Below, one piece after another: positions 1 through 14,735 of a stretch of 64,000 bases of DNA. Location of the stretch: assembly GCA_029215795.1 (NCBI GenBank), contig JARDYH010000001.1, positions 353,424,154-353,488,153 on the forward strand, in the 5' to 3' direction. The position numbers and the translations under genes are program-made. Position 1 is the first letter of the stretch. Every line of letters starts with the position of its first letter. The notes under the pieces were generated by a model. It saw nothing but the letters and a program-made list of their open reading frames with translations. It had not been told where the DNA came from and did no database searches. This stretch comes from Anniella stebbinsi. Taxonomy: Eukaryota; Chordata; Lepidosauria; Squamata; Anniellidae.

Positions 1-1350
1 TTTTCTGGCCGATACATGGGGCCACAATGGTCTTCACTTTAGAATGGTTTATCTGCTGCTTGTATAACAATTTGTTTTAGCTTACTCTGCTGTTCTTAAA
101 CACTGCTTTTAATGGGGTTTGTTCATCACATGTTTTAGATTTTTAAAATTTTATTTTTACACCTTTAGCCACTGTTTTTGTGGAAAGGCAGGATAAACAT
201 ACCATCTATAAATAAATAAATGGGTTAGTGGTGGCATGCTGTATGGTGAACTGTGATGCAGCCACACACAGTGAAATGATCTTTTTGGTACTTGGATGCC
301 ATTCTGGTACTTGAATAGCAACATGGATTGAAGGAAGCCACATATCTCCAGACCAAACCGAACAGAACCAGGTTTCCATGCATATTTTTTTCTGTTTGGA
401 CACTTACACATACCTAATGGAAGATCTAGTGCTGGAGCACATGTTATGGGATGGCATACGGCATTAGATTAAGAGTCTCCAAAACCCTTTGAATGACTAC
501 AGAGAACATGGAGCGTTCCAACATGATGGTCTCCAATCATGCAGCAAGTATTCCTCCATGTTACGGCCAGGTTGTGGATGGTTCCACACCAGACAGCTTC
601 CCAGTGCCACTCCCTCAAGAGCTCCCACTTGACGAACAGGTCGTTCCTTCCTTAATTCTATGCCTCCCAAAAGCCACACAGATAGTGGGTGAATATCCTG
701 AGGAAATGGCATCAGTAACTGAGCCTCTTTCCCTTCTATCAGACTTATTTCTCTCTCTTTGCTTCTCATGACAGAAACAAATTCAAAGGATCTAAACTGC
801 CAAGTGATTTCTCAACCCCCAGAACCCTCCAACATAAGATAGGGTGGAGTGGTTGGATAGCCTAGAGGGGAAACTTAGGCAAGTTACCGCACATGCTTCT
901 GTAACATGTCAGTGTTTCCTTGGAACCTAGGAGGGAACAGCCAGTACTTCCGCTAGGCAGATACAAATAGATTCACGGGACTGACAAATACATGGCAAGG
1001 CTGACTTTCTGAAGTCACCATATGATGAAAGGAAGCATACTCTGGCCTCTGCCATTGGTCAGGGGACTGAGGATTACTAGGAGGTTATACCCCCAATCTT
1101 ACAGGAAGAGCATCACTGGAAGGAGAAGGCTATCCTGGTCCCATCTATTGGACAGAGATGGATCAACTGCGAGGAACGTTGTTTACCCCCAGCCACTTAT
1201 CCTTGCTGCCAGAAAGAACATTTGGCCCCATTTGGCTCCAACGGCCAGTTGCAGGAACAAACAGAAGCATGTTTTCGCCTCCTCCACCAGAGAGAACGTG
1301 TTGGAGGACTTGGGTATAAATATTCAAAACAAACTGATTATGGCAGCCTT
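1..1350. other. Unassigned intronic sequence
   Basis: No exon, RNA gene or repeat family was recognised. The 80-130 aa reading frames here show no recognisable domain and overlap on both strands. Confidence 0.5.
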
Positions 1351-1481
1351 CACCAACCTGGGGTCCTCCGGGTGTTTTGAAATACAACTCCCAGTATTCC
1401 TGATCATTAGCCATGGTGACTGAGGCTGACGGGAATTGAAGTCCAAAACATCTGGAGGGCATCAAGTTGGAAAAGGCTGGA
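1351..1481. mobile_element. Palindromic MITE, family B (CCTCCAGATGTTTTG)
   Basis: A foldback of about 130 bp. The left arm runs from 'gccttcaccaacctgg' through 'tacaactcccag', and the right arm is its near reverse complement ending 'catctggagggcatcaagtt'. The same structure recurs at 3318, 32630, 44570, 60215 and 61213, and as a part at 7381. It resembles non-autonomous hAT-type elements common in squamates; the superfamily is inferred. Confidence 0.7.
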
Positions 1482-2795
1482 TTAAGGTGATCTAGGTGGA
1501 ACTACTTTGCAATAAGTATTTTATTAGAATCACAAGCCAACACAACATAATCCAAATTCAGCAATCAAGTCTTGTGTAAAGTCTCTCCTTGGCGATGCAA
1601 GGGGTGGGGACACAGTTTCAGGAATATCCATACTACTCACTTAACCAATTTTAACTATAATGGTTCTCTTAAGGAATGCAGGTAATTGTCGTTGTGCGAT
1701 CGATTGATTCTATTTTTAATCTGCCCAATAGCAATTGTTCTAGGGGCAGATTGCAAACAATTAACAGAAAAAACATATCAATACAAAAGTTTAAAGCATA
1801 AAATACAATGCAAAACAACAACCAACACAGGGATAGATAAATATATAGAAGTACCCGCTACTACAATTTCAGTTCCTTTAAGAAGTAGCTTTGATAGTTT
1901 TGAAGAAAGCACCTTTACTGTGTCTCCTAAAATATATGATTCATTTGAATACGAGTTATAATGCCAATGGCATAAATACTATTAAATCTTATTGGCAGTG
2001 TGAAGAGAGCCAAGCCTTACCATTCTGTTACTTCATGTAAGCACTATGGGAGAAGCAAGAGTAGTTTAGAAACCAACAGTACTCAGAGTAAGGGACAAAT
2101 TACAGCATTCCCTTTAGTAATGTACAATGTCTGCTTTTCCCTGTACAGTAAGTTGGAAATCCATCTCTTCCTCTCTAACCAACAAGCTAAGGTTCTCATC
2201 TGCACACACATTTCTTATAGTAATCAACTTCCCTTATCACAGCTCAGTTCTCCCACTTCAGTCCACAACTCCAGTAACAAAATTATTCAACTTTCCCACC
2301 ATTCAAGCCATGCCAAGTCCCTCCTCAAATCTCTGCACTGGCTTTCCATCCTCTTCTTCATCCAATACGAACACCTTATTCTTTACCTTTAAGTTTGCCA
2401 ATTCAGCACCCCAACTTTCTGCCCTTATTTCCTAATAATTCTCACTTATAGTTTTACTTGAATTTTGCCCAACTCTGCCACTCTTATCTGACCAAAGATC
2501 TATTGCTCTTTTACATTATTCTGCCCATTTCCCCCTTGCTTTAATTCAGTGAATGTGTTCCCAGACAGCAAGTGTGGCGCTACATTCCTTCTTCAGTCAA
2601 ATCCCTATTTAAAACCACATTTCCATTAAATCCTTCCTTAATTTCATCTAGAGATTGGGGTTACGTCCAAGTAGATTAATCCCTTGTTGCCTTTGACTCT
2701 CCCATTACTTCCCTCCCCTCCATCTGTTGGCGGTTTGGGAAGTGTCCTGCTTTACTGGCTTATGTATAACCACAAAATATTTCTGTGCTTGCCTC
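1482..2795. other. Unassigned AT-rich intronic sequence
   Basis: No coding exon or repeat family was recognised. The frame at 1686-1961 begins with a hydrophobic run but has no further protein-like signature, and is best treated as chance. Confidence 0.45.
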
Positions 2796-2855
2796 CAACC
2801 ACCCCTCGGAGAGAGGTCTTGATTGCAACCACCCCTCGGAGAGAGGTCTTGATTG
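2796..2855. repeat. Exact 30-bp tandem duplication
   Basis: The 30-bp unit beginning 'caaccacccctcggagagag' occurs twice back to back (2796-2825 and 2826-2855) with no mismatch. The perfect match suggests a recent duplication. The surrounding 2.8-3.0 kb is more GC- and CpG-rich than its flanks, and its origin is unknown. Confidence 0.85.
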
Positions 2856-3015
2856 CAAAGTCATTGCTGCGCTTCAGAGGTTTTACGAGCACCTCCGAGG
2901 CCTAGAAGAACTGCAGGGCCAAGCTCTTACCTCCTCTCCAGTTCCAAGCTGAATGGGCACAAAGACATGGGGAAGGGGCGAAGGGGGGTGCTAATCCCTG
3001 TCACACTGAATGCAA

Positions 3016-3620
3016 TGTAAGAGAAGCCCTACTGGATCAGAACAGAGTCCTGTCTAGGTCAGCATTCTGTTTTCCAGTCAGGAACCAGATGCCTATGAGG
3101 AACTGACAAACAAGACATAAGGGGAAAAGCCATCTCCTACTGCTGCCCAGATACTGTTATTCAGAGGCATGGTGGCCCTGATCTCAGAGGCAGTCCATAG
3201 CCAACATGACCAGTAGCCATTGAAAGCCTGATCCTCCATGAAATTGTCTAATCTTCCATTAAAGCCATATAAGGCTGGCAGCTGTCACTACATCTAGTGG
3301 TAGTAAATTCTGTGAGTCAGCAGTTCCCTTCAGATGTTTTAGATCACAACTTCCATAACCCCTGACCACTGGCCATGCTAGCTGGGGCTGATGGGAGTTG
3401 TAGTCTAAAACATCTGGAGGGCACCAGGTTCCCTATCCCTGCTATAAGTTAACCATGCACAGTGTGAAGAAATTCTTCTGCCTGTCTTGAACCTCCCACC
3501 AATCAACTTCCATGGATGATAGCAGGTTTTAGCATTATGAGAGAGCGAGAAAAACCTCTCCATTCACTTTCTCCACATGATGGATCCTTTTATAAATCTT
3601 AATCACATCCACTTTTTAAA
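3016..3620 (-). mobile_element. CR1-type LINE 3' fragment, split by a MITE
   Basis: Plus-strand words such as 'ctactggatcagaacag' and, further on, 'gtgtgaagaaattcttctgc' with 'attatgagagagcgagaaa' match the complement of the CR1 ORF2 end and 3' UTR known from turtles and squamates. The element therefore lies on the minus strand. A family B MITE at 3318-3445 interrupts it, and CR1 sequence resumes on the other side. Confidence 0.7.
3318..3445. mobile_element. Palindromic MITE, family B, nested in CR1
   Basis: Inverted arms 'cagatgttttagatcacaac' and 'tagtctaaaacatctggagg' enclose a short loop with 'ccatgctagctggggctga'. CR1-derived sequence flanks both sides, so this insertion is younger than the CR1 fragment. 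Confidence 0.75.
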
Positions 3621-3735
3621 ATCAAATATGACACCTCCACCCGCCCCCCCCAAAATATATTATAACCATTCTTGGAGATCCCCACCTTTCTCCATAATCA
3701 GTGCATTCCCCATAATCAGTGCATTATGAAAGTCA

Positions 3736-3963
3736 CTGTGGTGTAGTGGTTAGATTGTTGGACTGGGAGTTGGGACATCCAGGTTCTAGTCCCCACTTGG
3801 CCAGGAAACTCACTGGGTTACTTTGGGCCAGTCAGACTCTCAGCCCAACCTACTTCACAGGGTTGTTGTTGTGAGGATAACATGGAAAGGAGGAGGATTA
3901 TGTATGCCACCTTGGGTACCTTGGAGGAAAAAAGGTGGGATATAAATGCAATAAATAAATAAA
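3736..3963 (+). mobile_element. tRNA-derived SINE with L2-like tail
   Basis: The head 'gtggtgtagtggttagat' has a tRNA-like A box and is followed by a B-box-like 'ggttctagtcccc'. A MIR/CORE-SINE-like middle ('cacagggttgttgttgtgagg') comes next, then 'aaaaggtgggatataaatgc' and (AAAT)n. The tail matches the L2 3' end, so L2 machinery probably mobilised it. It is a retroposon, not a tRNA gene. Confidence 0.8.
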
Positions 3964-5040
3964 TCAGTGGAGAGCCAGTGATCACATTAAAGAATAAACT
4001 ACTGGGGTAAAGAACCACGTACACAGACAGAACTGTATAAACTGAGATTAGGTGTTTAGGGGTCTGGGCAGGTCCCACTTCTAATATTCAAAAAGAAATC
4101 CCCAAATCCAAAGGGATTTTGGGAAAGTAAGTTAACCAGCTTCCTCTGATAACAACCCTCTATTGAGTCTACAGTTAAGACTGAAAAGGCAAACATAATA
4201 ATATCCCATATGAATGCTTGCCAGCAATGAGTAGGAATGATCTTTGAAAAGACTCCTTGTGAGTGTCTGATGAGGTCAGCAGGGTCAGGCAGTTGCCCGG
4301 GCTAAGAGCCACCAACTGAAAGCCAGTGCCGCCATCTTGGTGGGGGTCCAAGCCATGACTGAAAGCAGCTTGACAAATGAGAAGCCCAGAGTGTACTCCA
4401 GCGTTGCGAGACACTTGCAGTGGCTGGAGTGATTTCAGTTTACATACCCGACTCCCTCTTCTCACCATAGCGATATGGGACAATAAGTTTTCCAGTGCTA
4501 TAATTTCCCCCCTCAAATATTTCTAGTCAAATATGTGTGGTGTTTGGGGACAAAAGCAATTAATATGGGGTACTTTCTTTCACTTTGTTGTTTACTAACT
4601 ACAAAAAAAATAAACAGGCTAAATTAGATCACTCTCTAGGGCATCATAAAATTTTCCAATGCGAATTACTCTATGTAAATTAGCCTAATTTGCATTGACA
4701 TTTCTTGAGTTCACATCAGAAAATTTTCAGATGCCCTAGAGAGAGAGAGAGAGAGAGAGATCTAGTTTTCCAGGATATTTTCCAATTCAAAATTTTCCAG
4801 AAAATCTACATCACTACCACACCATCCATGACTCGAAGGTTGATAACATTTAGTTTTAAAAATACCTGGTCAGTGGGCAAGATTTTGGTAGGTGAAGGAA
4901 AGGGAAATACATAGTAGAGTAGGATATGTATTTAAATAGGAAAAACAAATATTAAAAACCATATTGTCCCCCCCACAAATGTTCATCCAAGGCAAAAGTA
5001 CTGAATGGGCAAATAAGATACAAACATGTTTATTTATATA
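3964..5040. other. Unassigned intronic sequence with (GA)n
   Basis: No gene or repeat family was recognised apart from a simple GA repeat at about 4737-4761. The reading frames here have no domain signature. Confidence 0.45.
4737..4761. repeat. (GA)n microsatellite
   Basis: About twelve uninterrupted GA units. Confidence 0.9.
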
Positions 5041-5044
5041 AATA

Positions 5045-5120
5045 TATTCTAGGATGCTTTTCTGCACTGGGTGTTGTAGGGCTTTTTTTCTAGCCAAACT
5101 CGTAAAGGATTGCACCCTTA
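5045..5120. mobile_element. MITE family A, decayed half copy
   Basis: The sequence 'gttgtagggctttttttcta' followed by 'ggattgcaccctta' matches one arm of the family A hairpin seen complete at 35125 and 62525. Confidence 0.55.
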
Positions 5121-5679
5121 ATGTGATCAAAAAACATTAAAATATAAGAATTTTAAAAATGCATATAAAAAGAAAAGAAAACGAGAGCAGAATAAAACAG
5201 GATCTCAGCCGCGAAGAGGTATTGTGTACCTCCACCCATTCTCCCTCTCCTCACAAATTTACACATTTAAAGTGTCTTCTAAGAAGTAGGCAACCTTTTG
5301 AGGCTTATAAGCACATTGGCCAATTTGAGAAACTGTCCTGACACCACCATAGAATGGGTGTGTTGCAAATGAAAGTATCGGTCTGCAGCCACCTGCCATC
5401 TTCATTTCCACAGAATGTCTCTGACCCCATGTGTGGCCCAGAGGCATTCATGGGGGGGAAAAGATGGGAGCGGCTAGGGGCCCCTACATTTCTTTGAAGC
5501 TTTCCCAGCTGCCAGTACGAAATTTCATTTAAAAAAATATATGAAAGAAAGACTTGGACAGCTCAGCAGGCACCAAGAAAGGTGTCCAAGAACGCATTCA
5601 TCCCCACAAGCACCACACTGCCTGTTCCCGTTCTGCAAGACCTCCAAAAGGTGGTCCAGGAAACTTTTCCAAAAGCTAC

Positions 5680-5760
5680 TTAAGATGCAATCCTATGCTT
5701 CTTTTCTTTTGGACAGAAAAAAGACCCACGACTCCTAGCATTCCCCAGCCAGCACAGTGA
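5680..5760. mobile_element. MITE family A, half copy
   Basis: The sequence 'aagatgcaatcctatgcttc' and then 'gacagaaaaaagacccacga' match the other arm of the family A foldback, ending in the loop 'ccccagccagca'. Confidence 0.6.
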
Positions 5761-6050
5761 CCTACCTTCTAGAACTAGGTTACAGATTACAAAACAATAA
5801 TGTAAGTGAAGGAGTTGTTTATTTAATTATTATTCACACAGACACACACATCCCACACACTTTTCTAAGGAACTCAGGAATGCTTACATGGTTCCGACTC
5901 CAATGTTTTCCTCATAGGCAAAAGTGTATGAGGTAAATTAGGTTGAGAATTTAGTGACTGGAGAAGGTCACCCAATGAACTTCATGGTTCTGTCTGGATT
6001 TGAGCTGTAGGACTATGTTTGCTCCTTGGAGGGGGTTACAAATATGAGGA

Positions 6051-6115
6051 ATATATATATATATATATATATATATATGGAAAACACAACTCATTAATTC
6101 CTATCTACCTACCTA

Positions 6116-6149
<34 letters not shown>

Positions 6150-6150
6150 C
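6051..6150. repeat. (AT)n, (CTAC)n, (CT)n and (CA)n microsatellite cluster
   Basis: A 28-bp AT run at 6051-6078 is followed after 30 bp by CTAC, CT and CA repeats up to about 6150. Several simple repeats this close together are likely to vary in length. Confidence 0.9.
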
Positions 6151-7003
6151 CCTACTGTATTTCTAGTTCCCTTAGGTCACGTCCCACAGTCCTGGTGGAA
6201 CCAAATATAAAAGGTACCATAACATATGGTAACATGCTCAAAAAAGCACCTCTGGTTATAGGAATCTAACAGAAAACACAGATGCTAAATGCCAATACTA
6301 TGTAGCCACTGAGAAAGAAGAGGGACATATCAGTTTGAGGGAAACCCAAGGTTAACAGAAGTATGAAAACTCTTTCTGGATGGGGGGAATCAAAGGGAAA
6401 ACCCACCAAATTTCCAATGAGAACTGAGAATGCTCAGTATCCAGGAAATGCAGAGTATCTGTTGGGTAAAAAAAGGTGGAAAACTGGGTGTGGGGAGGTG
6501 AGAAAGGAAGAGGCCATGGCTGACTGGCACCTAAACATGAGTACTACATACTGCAACATTATGTTGCATGCCCTACTTCTTAGGTAGACATGTGAACTGA
6601 TTTACTGCTGCAGAAGTGTATATATGCAACAAATAAAATATCACTAGGATACCCCCGTTCTTCTGGTGGCGTTTCATCATTATCTAACTTCTGTAGTTCA
6701 AGATTTTCTCCCAAAAGAGAATTCATCTCAACCTAATCCACTGCGCATTTCCCATTGTGTAGGGCTAAGGGCAAAATCCCAAATCATTCAAGCAAATATC
6801 TGCTCACACAACAGGACCTTTCCCTCCTCTCCTCCCCCTGTGCCCCCCCAAATTGGCTCCAGAGGATCCCCCTAATGCCTGGAGCAGATTTTGACGACCT
6901 CCAGGGGACTGCAGGAGGGAGAGTGAATCATCTACCCTACCTGTTTTGCAGGTGGAAGACTTTACATTGGTGAAAGTTCATTGGATACTACTACAACATA
7001 AAA
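6151..7003. other. Unassigned intronic sequence
   Basis: Nothing recognised: no repeat consensus, RNA gene or exon-like open frame. Confidence 0.45.
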
Positions 7004-7130
7004 AGTGCACTCTCACAGTGCAAATCTATGCACTTCTGCCCAGGCAAGAATGCTATCCTATGAACTTCCCAGGGAGATATCCTATTAAAATCAGTGGAAG
7101 CTTCAAGTAAACATGTATAAGAATGTGCTA
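7004..7130. mobile_element. MITE family L, decayed copy
   Basis: The words 'tgcaaatctatgcacttctg' and 'aaacatgtataagaatgtgc' are decayed inverted arms of a short foldback. Its better copies (18637, 47250) carry 'gggacttattcccag'-type cores. Related pieces occur at 7757-7805, 32560-32618 and 48294-48365. Confidence 0.45.
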
Positions 7131-7159
7131 TAAATTACTTTGGGGGAAATGGACACTCC

Positions 7160-7375
7160 ACCACTGGAAAGCCAGTGTGTTACAGCATTTAAAGGATTAG
7201 ATTAAGACTTGGGAGAACCAGATTCAGATCTTCCCTCAGCAATGAAGCTCATGGATGGCCTTAAACCAGTCACGACGTCTCATCATAACCAACCTCATAG
7301 GGTTATTATGCGGATAAAAATTTGCACTGCTGCTTGTAGAAAAGGCAAGATCTAAGTATGTAACATGTAACAGTT
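7160..7375 (+). mobile_element. Decayed tRNA-derived SINE (CORE/MIR-like)
   Basis: The order of blocks is the same as in the SINE at 3736: 'gccagtgtgttacagcattt', then 'caaccagattc'-type and 'ccaacctcatagggttatta' blocks. It is more diverged and lacks a clear tail. Confidence 0.55.
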
Positions 7376-7380
7376 ACTAC

Positions 7381-7455
7381 AGCCTTCCCCAACTCCAGAT
7401 GCATCAGCCCCTGCCAGCACGGCTATTGGTCAGGAATTCTGGAACATGTAGCCCA
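7381..7455. mobile_element. MITE family B, left half
   Basis: The sequence 'ccttccccaactccagatgc' and then 'cagcccctgccagcacggct' matches the left arm and loop of family B. The right arm is lost. Confidence 0.55.
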
Positions 7456-7913
7456 AAATATAAATACTTAAATAAACCACTTCGACTGGACACTATATAA
7501 ACCACTTCTTTATACCATATAGACCACTTCTATTAGATGCTGCGTAAGTCAAGCCTTTTTGTTACCAATAAAGAAACTTCAGTTGCCAGGATTGGAGAAA
7601 CAGATTATGTCCTTTAATTACTGAATCACAGATTATCATTAAAACTGAATGTTCTAATGAAAAGCAGCTGGTAGCAATGGCACATGAATGAATTTGTCAC
7701 CTTGTTCTTTTTAGCAAAACTGAAGTCTTATTGAGAAGGGTCCTTCTAACGTTGCAATTCTCAGCACACTGACTTGTAAGTCAGTCCCACTGAAGTCAAT
7801 GGCCCAGTTTGCCTGCAGTATGCCTTGGGGTCACTTGCTTCCCACCCCCTTTCCCTCTAGTGTGCTGGCACAGCCTCAAGGAGATGGGAATCTTGTGCTT
7901 CCATTTTAGATTA

Positions 7914-8190
7914 ACCAGTTTAGTGTTACCTCCAAACCTAAAATGTGGTTATTCTTAACTATGCTTATTGAAAACAACCCAGCTTCATAAACTATGGTTT
8001 GACCCATGCTTTATCTGGGTTCAGACACTGCAACAAACTGAGGTTAGTCTAAAAATGGAAGCTTTCAAACATCTCCTCACAGCTGCACCAGAGGGGGGGA
8101 CATGTAATAGTTGTATTAACTGGGTTGATACAGCTCACCTTCATAATGTTAAACCATGGTTTAGAACTGTATGCGAATGGAGCCAATGAG
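7914..8190. mobile_element. Probable MITE rich in AAACCATGGTTT-like words
   Basis: The segment has 'aaactatggtttgaccc', 'gggttcagacactgcaacaa' and 'taaaccatggtttagaactg'. The spaced near-palindromic words and a TTCAGAC-type end resemble elements E (16926) and F (20642). The borders are uncertain. Confidence 0.4.
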
Positions 8191-11779
<3,589 letters not shown>

Positions 11780-11780
<1 letters not shown>

Positions 11781-11930
11781 TCCTCCCGCTACCTCCTGAT
11801 TGGCCAATCAGAGATCCGGGGTAGGTTCTTCTCCATGCCCTAGCCTCGTCTGTTCAGGTTGCCTTCACTTTCCTCCTTGGGTCAGGTTACCGGGGAGAAG
11901 CGATGGTTCCCCCCCCCCTTCAGCCAATGA
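11780..11930 (-). promoter_or_regulatory. CCDC85C: Probable CCDC85C promoter with CCAAT boxes
   Basis: The perfect 14-bp palindrome TGATTGGCCAATCA at 11797-11810 carries CCAAT boxes on both strands. Another CCAAT lies at 11924-11928, and a GC-rich 'ctcctcccgc' at 11780-11790. The segment is locally CpG-richer than its flanks and about 1.1 kb upstream of the CCDC85C start codon. NF-Y-type binding is inferred. Confidence 0.5.
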
Positions 11931-12400
11931 GATGGCTGCAAGGGCGCCTTTCAAAAAAAAAAAAGCAGGTACAAAGGGAAAGGTAGAGCGTCCTGCCTCT
12001 CTTAAAGGGACCGCGAGCTGTTTCCCCACCTCTGCTACGTAGAGCGGCTACAGTCAGAACAGGCGCTCCCCACCCACCCACGCACCCCATCTCCGCTGGC
12101 TTGCGCCTTTTTCTAAAGTCACCTCTAATGCTCTCCTCCTAACCCAGAGTGGGGAAGAACTGCACGGAGGTTGGGTTTATGTGCAATGGGTTGGACGGCA
12201 TGGAAGAAATTGCTCTGTGGAGCGTAGTGGGAGATCAGAACCTCCTCGGTTTCTTGCTCCGAGATTCCATTCCGTTCTCTTTCTTTTTCTCCTATTAAAC
12301 ATCATTTCGCGTTTCCTCTTTCTGTGCATGCAATAGAGCTCCATTTTGAAGACAGCAAATGGCATAATTAATTCCATGGCAGGCAGCCCATATTTGTTCT
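11931..12400. other. GC-rich upstream flank, no gene
   Basis: Moderately GC-rich DNA continuing from the putative promoter, with a short A-run at about 11952. No protein-like frame or repeat family was recognised. Confidence 0.45.
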
Positions 12401-12790
12401 TGTTGTTTATTCATTACAATTTATTTATTTATTGTGTATTTATTTATTTATTAAATATTATTGTTTATTATTCATTTAATAAATTATTTAATATATGATT
12501 TATTTCTTTATTCTTTATTAAATAAAGAAAAAATAAACAGTAATATTTAATATTGTTATTTATATGCCGCTTTTTGACATCAATCTATTCAGTGGCTGAC
12601 AAAAGACATTTGCTTATCTAATGACTATATTTAAAAGAAAAAAAAACATTACTTATAAAACCTCAATAAGTAATCAAATGAATTCAATAAACATAAAATA
12701 AATTCAATATCACAATGAAACAAGTACTGAGCAAAATTAAAACAAACAGGACGAATCTCCTCACCCTAAGCCCTACATTTTGTTCTGGGT
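12400..12790 (-). repeat. AT-rich low-complexity tract and LINE 3' tail
   Basis: Runs of TTTATTTA and AATAAATT cover about 12,400-12,550. They are followed by 'gttatttatatgccgctttt', which looks like a decayed L2/CR1-type 3' end in reverse orientation. The AT tract is probably the expanded tail. Confidence 0.55.
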
Positions 12791-13114
12791 TCATATTAGA
12801 TGAGACAAACATCTAAGCAGGCAGGAATAGGGGAAGGTGGAAGGGAGAAAGAAAGAATATTTCACAATACAGGGATGAATAACCTCATCACACCAGCCGC
12901 CTGCCCCCTCCACAAACATACACATCAACCAACATGAGTTGGAGGTGAGAAGCCATATGTCAGCCATAGAGCACACGTTCAAGTCCTGGTACCTCTGCGT
13001 TAGGGTGTTGACCTTCTTTCAGCCCAAAGGCCAAATTCCATTTTGGAGAACTTTCAGAGCTTTATTCCAATAGTGGGCAGGCTGAAGGCAAAAGGGATAC
13101 AGACAGGGGTACAA
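12791..13114. other. Unassigned intergenic sequence
   Basis: Nothing recognised. 'agccatagagcacacgttca' near 12,962 may be a SINE head remnant on the plus strand but is too short to call. Confidence 0.35.
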
Positions 13115-13190
13115 ATATTTATTTATTTATTTACATTTCTAAACCACCCAATAGCCGAAACTATGGGCACAAAAGTTAAAACCATAAAAT

Positions 13191-13790
13191 ATATAAGGAC
13201 ATAAGTGCCGTGCTGGATCAGACCAAGGGTCCATCCAGTCCAGCACTCTGTTTACACAGTGGCCGGATAAATAGAGAGTTAAAAAGATATTCATTTTAGG
13301 TGTCAAATTGAAATTGATAAGTGCAAAAAGATTACTGAAGCATCTTCCTTGGGTCAAGATCCTACGGTGCGAATGGAGGAGTTGTATATGGGGCTGGGCC
13401 ATAACTCATAAGAACATAAAGAGTGCCATGCTGGATCAGACTGAGGGTCCATCTAGTCCAGCACTCTGTGGACCAGGGACCAACAAAGCAGGACATGATG
13501 CAACAACACCCTCCCACCCATGTTCCCCAGCAACGGGTACATACAGGTTTGCTGCCTCTGATTACTGGAGGTTGCACTTAGTCATCAGGGCTAGTAATAT
13601 GGGAGAAGAAAAAAATGTCTCCCTATCCACATTCTCCACACCATGCATAACTTTGTACACCTTTATCATGTCTACCCTTAGATTCCTTTTTTCCAAGCTA
13701 AACAATCCCAGCTGTCGTAACCTTCCCTCATAGGAGAGATGGTCCAGTCCCTTTCCTGCACTTTTTCACAAATTAAGTATAAAACTAAAA
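13191..13790 (-). mobile_element. CR1 3' region with adjoining unit N, nested in L2
   Basis: Two CR1 3' ends on the minus strand ('gccgtgctggatcagaccaa' at 13.2 kb and 'tgccatgctggatcagactg' at 13.4 kb) bracket a 142-bp non-CR1 unit N (13263-13404). The CR1 part continues to 'ccaagctaaacaatcccagc' and 'cctcataggagagatggtcc'. It matches the copies at 17690 and 45125. Confidence 0.65.
13263..13404. repeat. Dispersed unit N, copy 1
   Basis: It begins 'ggataaatagagagttaaaa' and ends in 'ggctgggccataactcataa'. A close copy lies at 44990-45125, again directly next to a CR1 3' end. I do not recognise the family. Confidence 0.7.
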
Positions 13791-14129
13791 CCACAATATA
13801 AAACCGCAATATAAAAGTACAACCAGAATAAAACAGAGCAGCAATGCAGAGATTTAAAAATACAGTTTTAAAACAGCAAGTTTAAAAACTAGGATGGTAA
13901 AATGTTAAAATACTGGGAAAATAAAAAGGTCTTCACCTGGCTTCAAAAAGATTATAACATAGGTGCCTGGCAAACCTCTCTGGGGAGCTCATGCCATAGT
14001 CAAGGTGCCACAGCAGAAAAGGCCCTCCTCCTGGTAGCCACCCACCTCACTTCCTTTGGCAGGGGCTCATGGAAAAGGGTCCCTGAAGATGACCTTAGGG
14101 TCCAGGCAGGTAGGTGGCATATTTGAACC

Positions 14130-14266
14130 TAAGAGTGCAATCCCATGCATGTTTAGACAGAAAGAAGTGCTATAATTCCCAGCATTTGTCAGCCAGCCAT
14201 GCTGGTTGGGCAATATTGGTAGTTGTCGGACCTTTTCTGTCTAAACATGCATGGGATTGTGCTCTA
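14130..14266. mobile_element. MITE family A, full foldback
   Basis: The left arm 'gtgcaatcccatgcatgttt' and right arm 'aaacatgcatgggattgtgc' are near-perfect reverse complements. The inner arms 'cagaaagaagtgctataatt' pair with 'ttgtcggaccttttctgtct'. The total is about 137 bp. Confidence 0.85.
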
Positions 14267-14339
14267 AAGCTCTTACTGCCAGTACCTAACCCTTCGGATT
14301 GCACCTGACACCCTAAACCCTGCCGCTTAGCAGGGCTTA

Positions 14340-14466
14340 GCTCGTCATGTGAACCATTCCTAAAGGAGCTATCCAAGGTGCATGTGGTTGGCTACTGTGG
14401 GAACAGAATGCTGGACTAGACAGGACATTGGGTTGATCCAGCACAGCTCTTCCTTATGTTCTTAAA
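14340..14466 (+). mobile_element. CR1-type 3' end fragment
   Basis: 'gctggactagacaggacatt' and then 'ttccttatgttctta' form the sense-strand terminus of the CR1 family that appears reversed elsewhere in the window. It is only a short 5'-truncated piece. Confidence 0.5.
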
Positions 14467-14735
14467 GCATTTGCATGGCATGGTCACAAGATCTGTGATT
14501 TTATAAGCTTGCAGCTGGTGCCATGTGTTGGCTAAGAATATGAGACAAGAGCCAGGAAATTCCCTAGTTAAAGTTTTATGTCACCCAGTTACTCAACTAG
14601 TAGCCTTTTAAGCAAGTCACCATCTCTGATTCTCAGTCCCTACTGAGTACAATAAATCTAAACCTACCTTACAGGGTAGTTCTAACAACTGCAAGGCAAG
14701 ATGAACATAAATCCGGGGGCTATTACATGCCGGCC
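14467..14735. other. Unassigned sequence before the L2 copy
   Basis: No feature recognised, although the upper part may be diverged 5' L2 sequence. Confidence 0.35.

Larger units (their letters stand above)
13115..14125 (-). mobile_element. L2 LINE 3' region, split by a CR1 composite
   Basis: 13115-13190 has the reverse L2 tail ('ctaaaccacccaatagccga'). 13790-14125 has the L2 ORF2 C-terminus in reverse, the complement of a peptide like EKALLL-ATHL, as in the copy at 14740. Between them sits CR1-type sequence, so CR1 inserted into an existing L2. Confidence 0.7.

Noticed and set aside
1686..1961. 91-codon frame with a hydrophobic start
   Set aside because: No cleavage context, conserved residues or splice signals support a secreted protein, and it lies in AT-rich intronic DNA.
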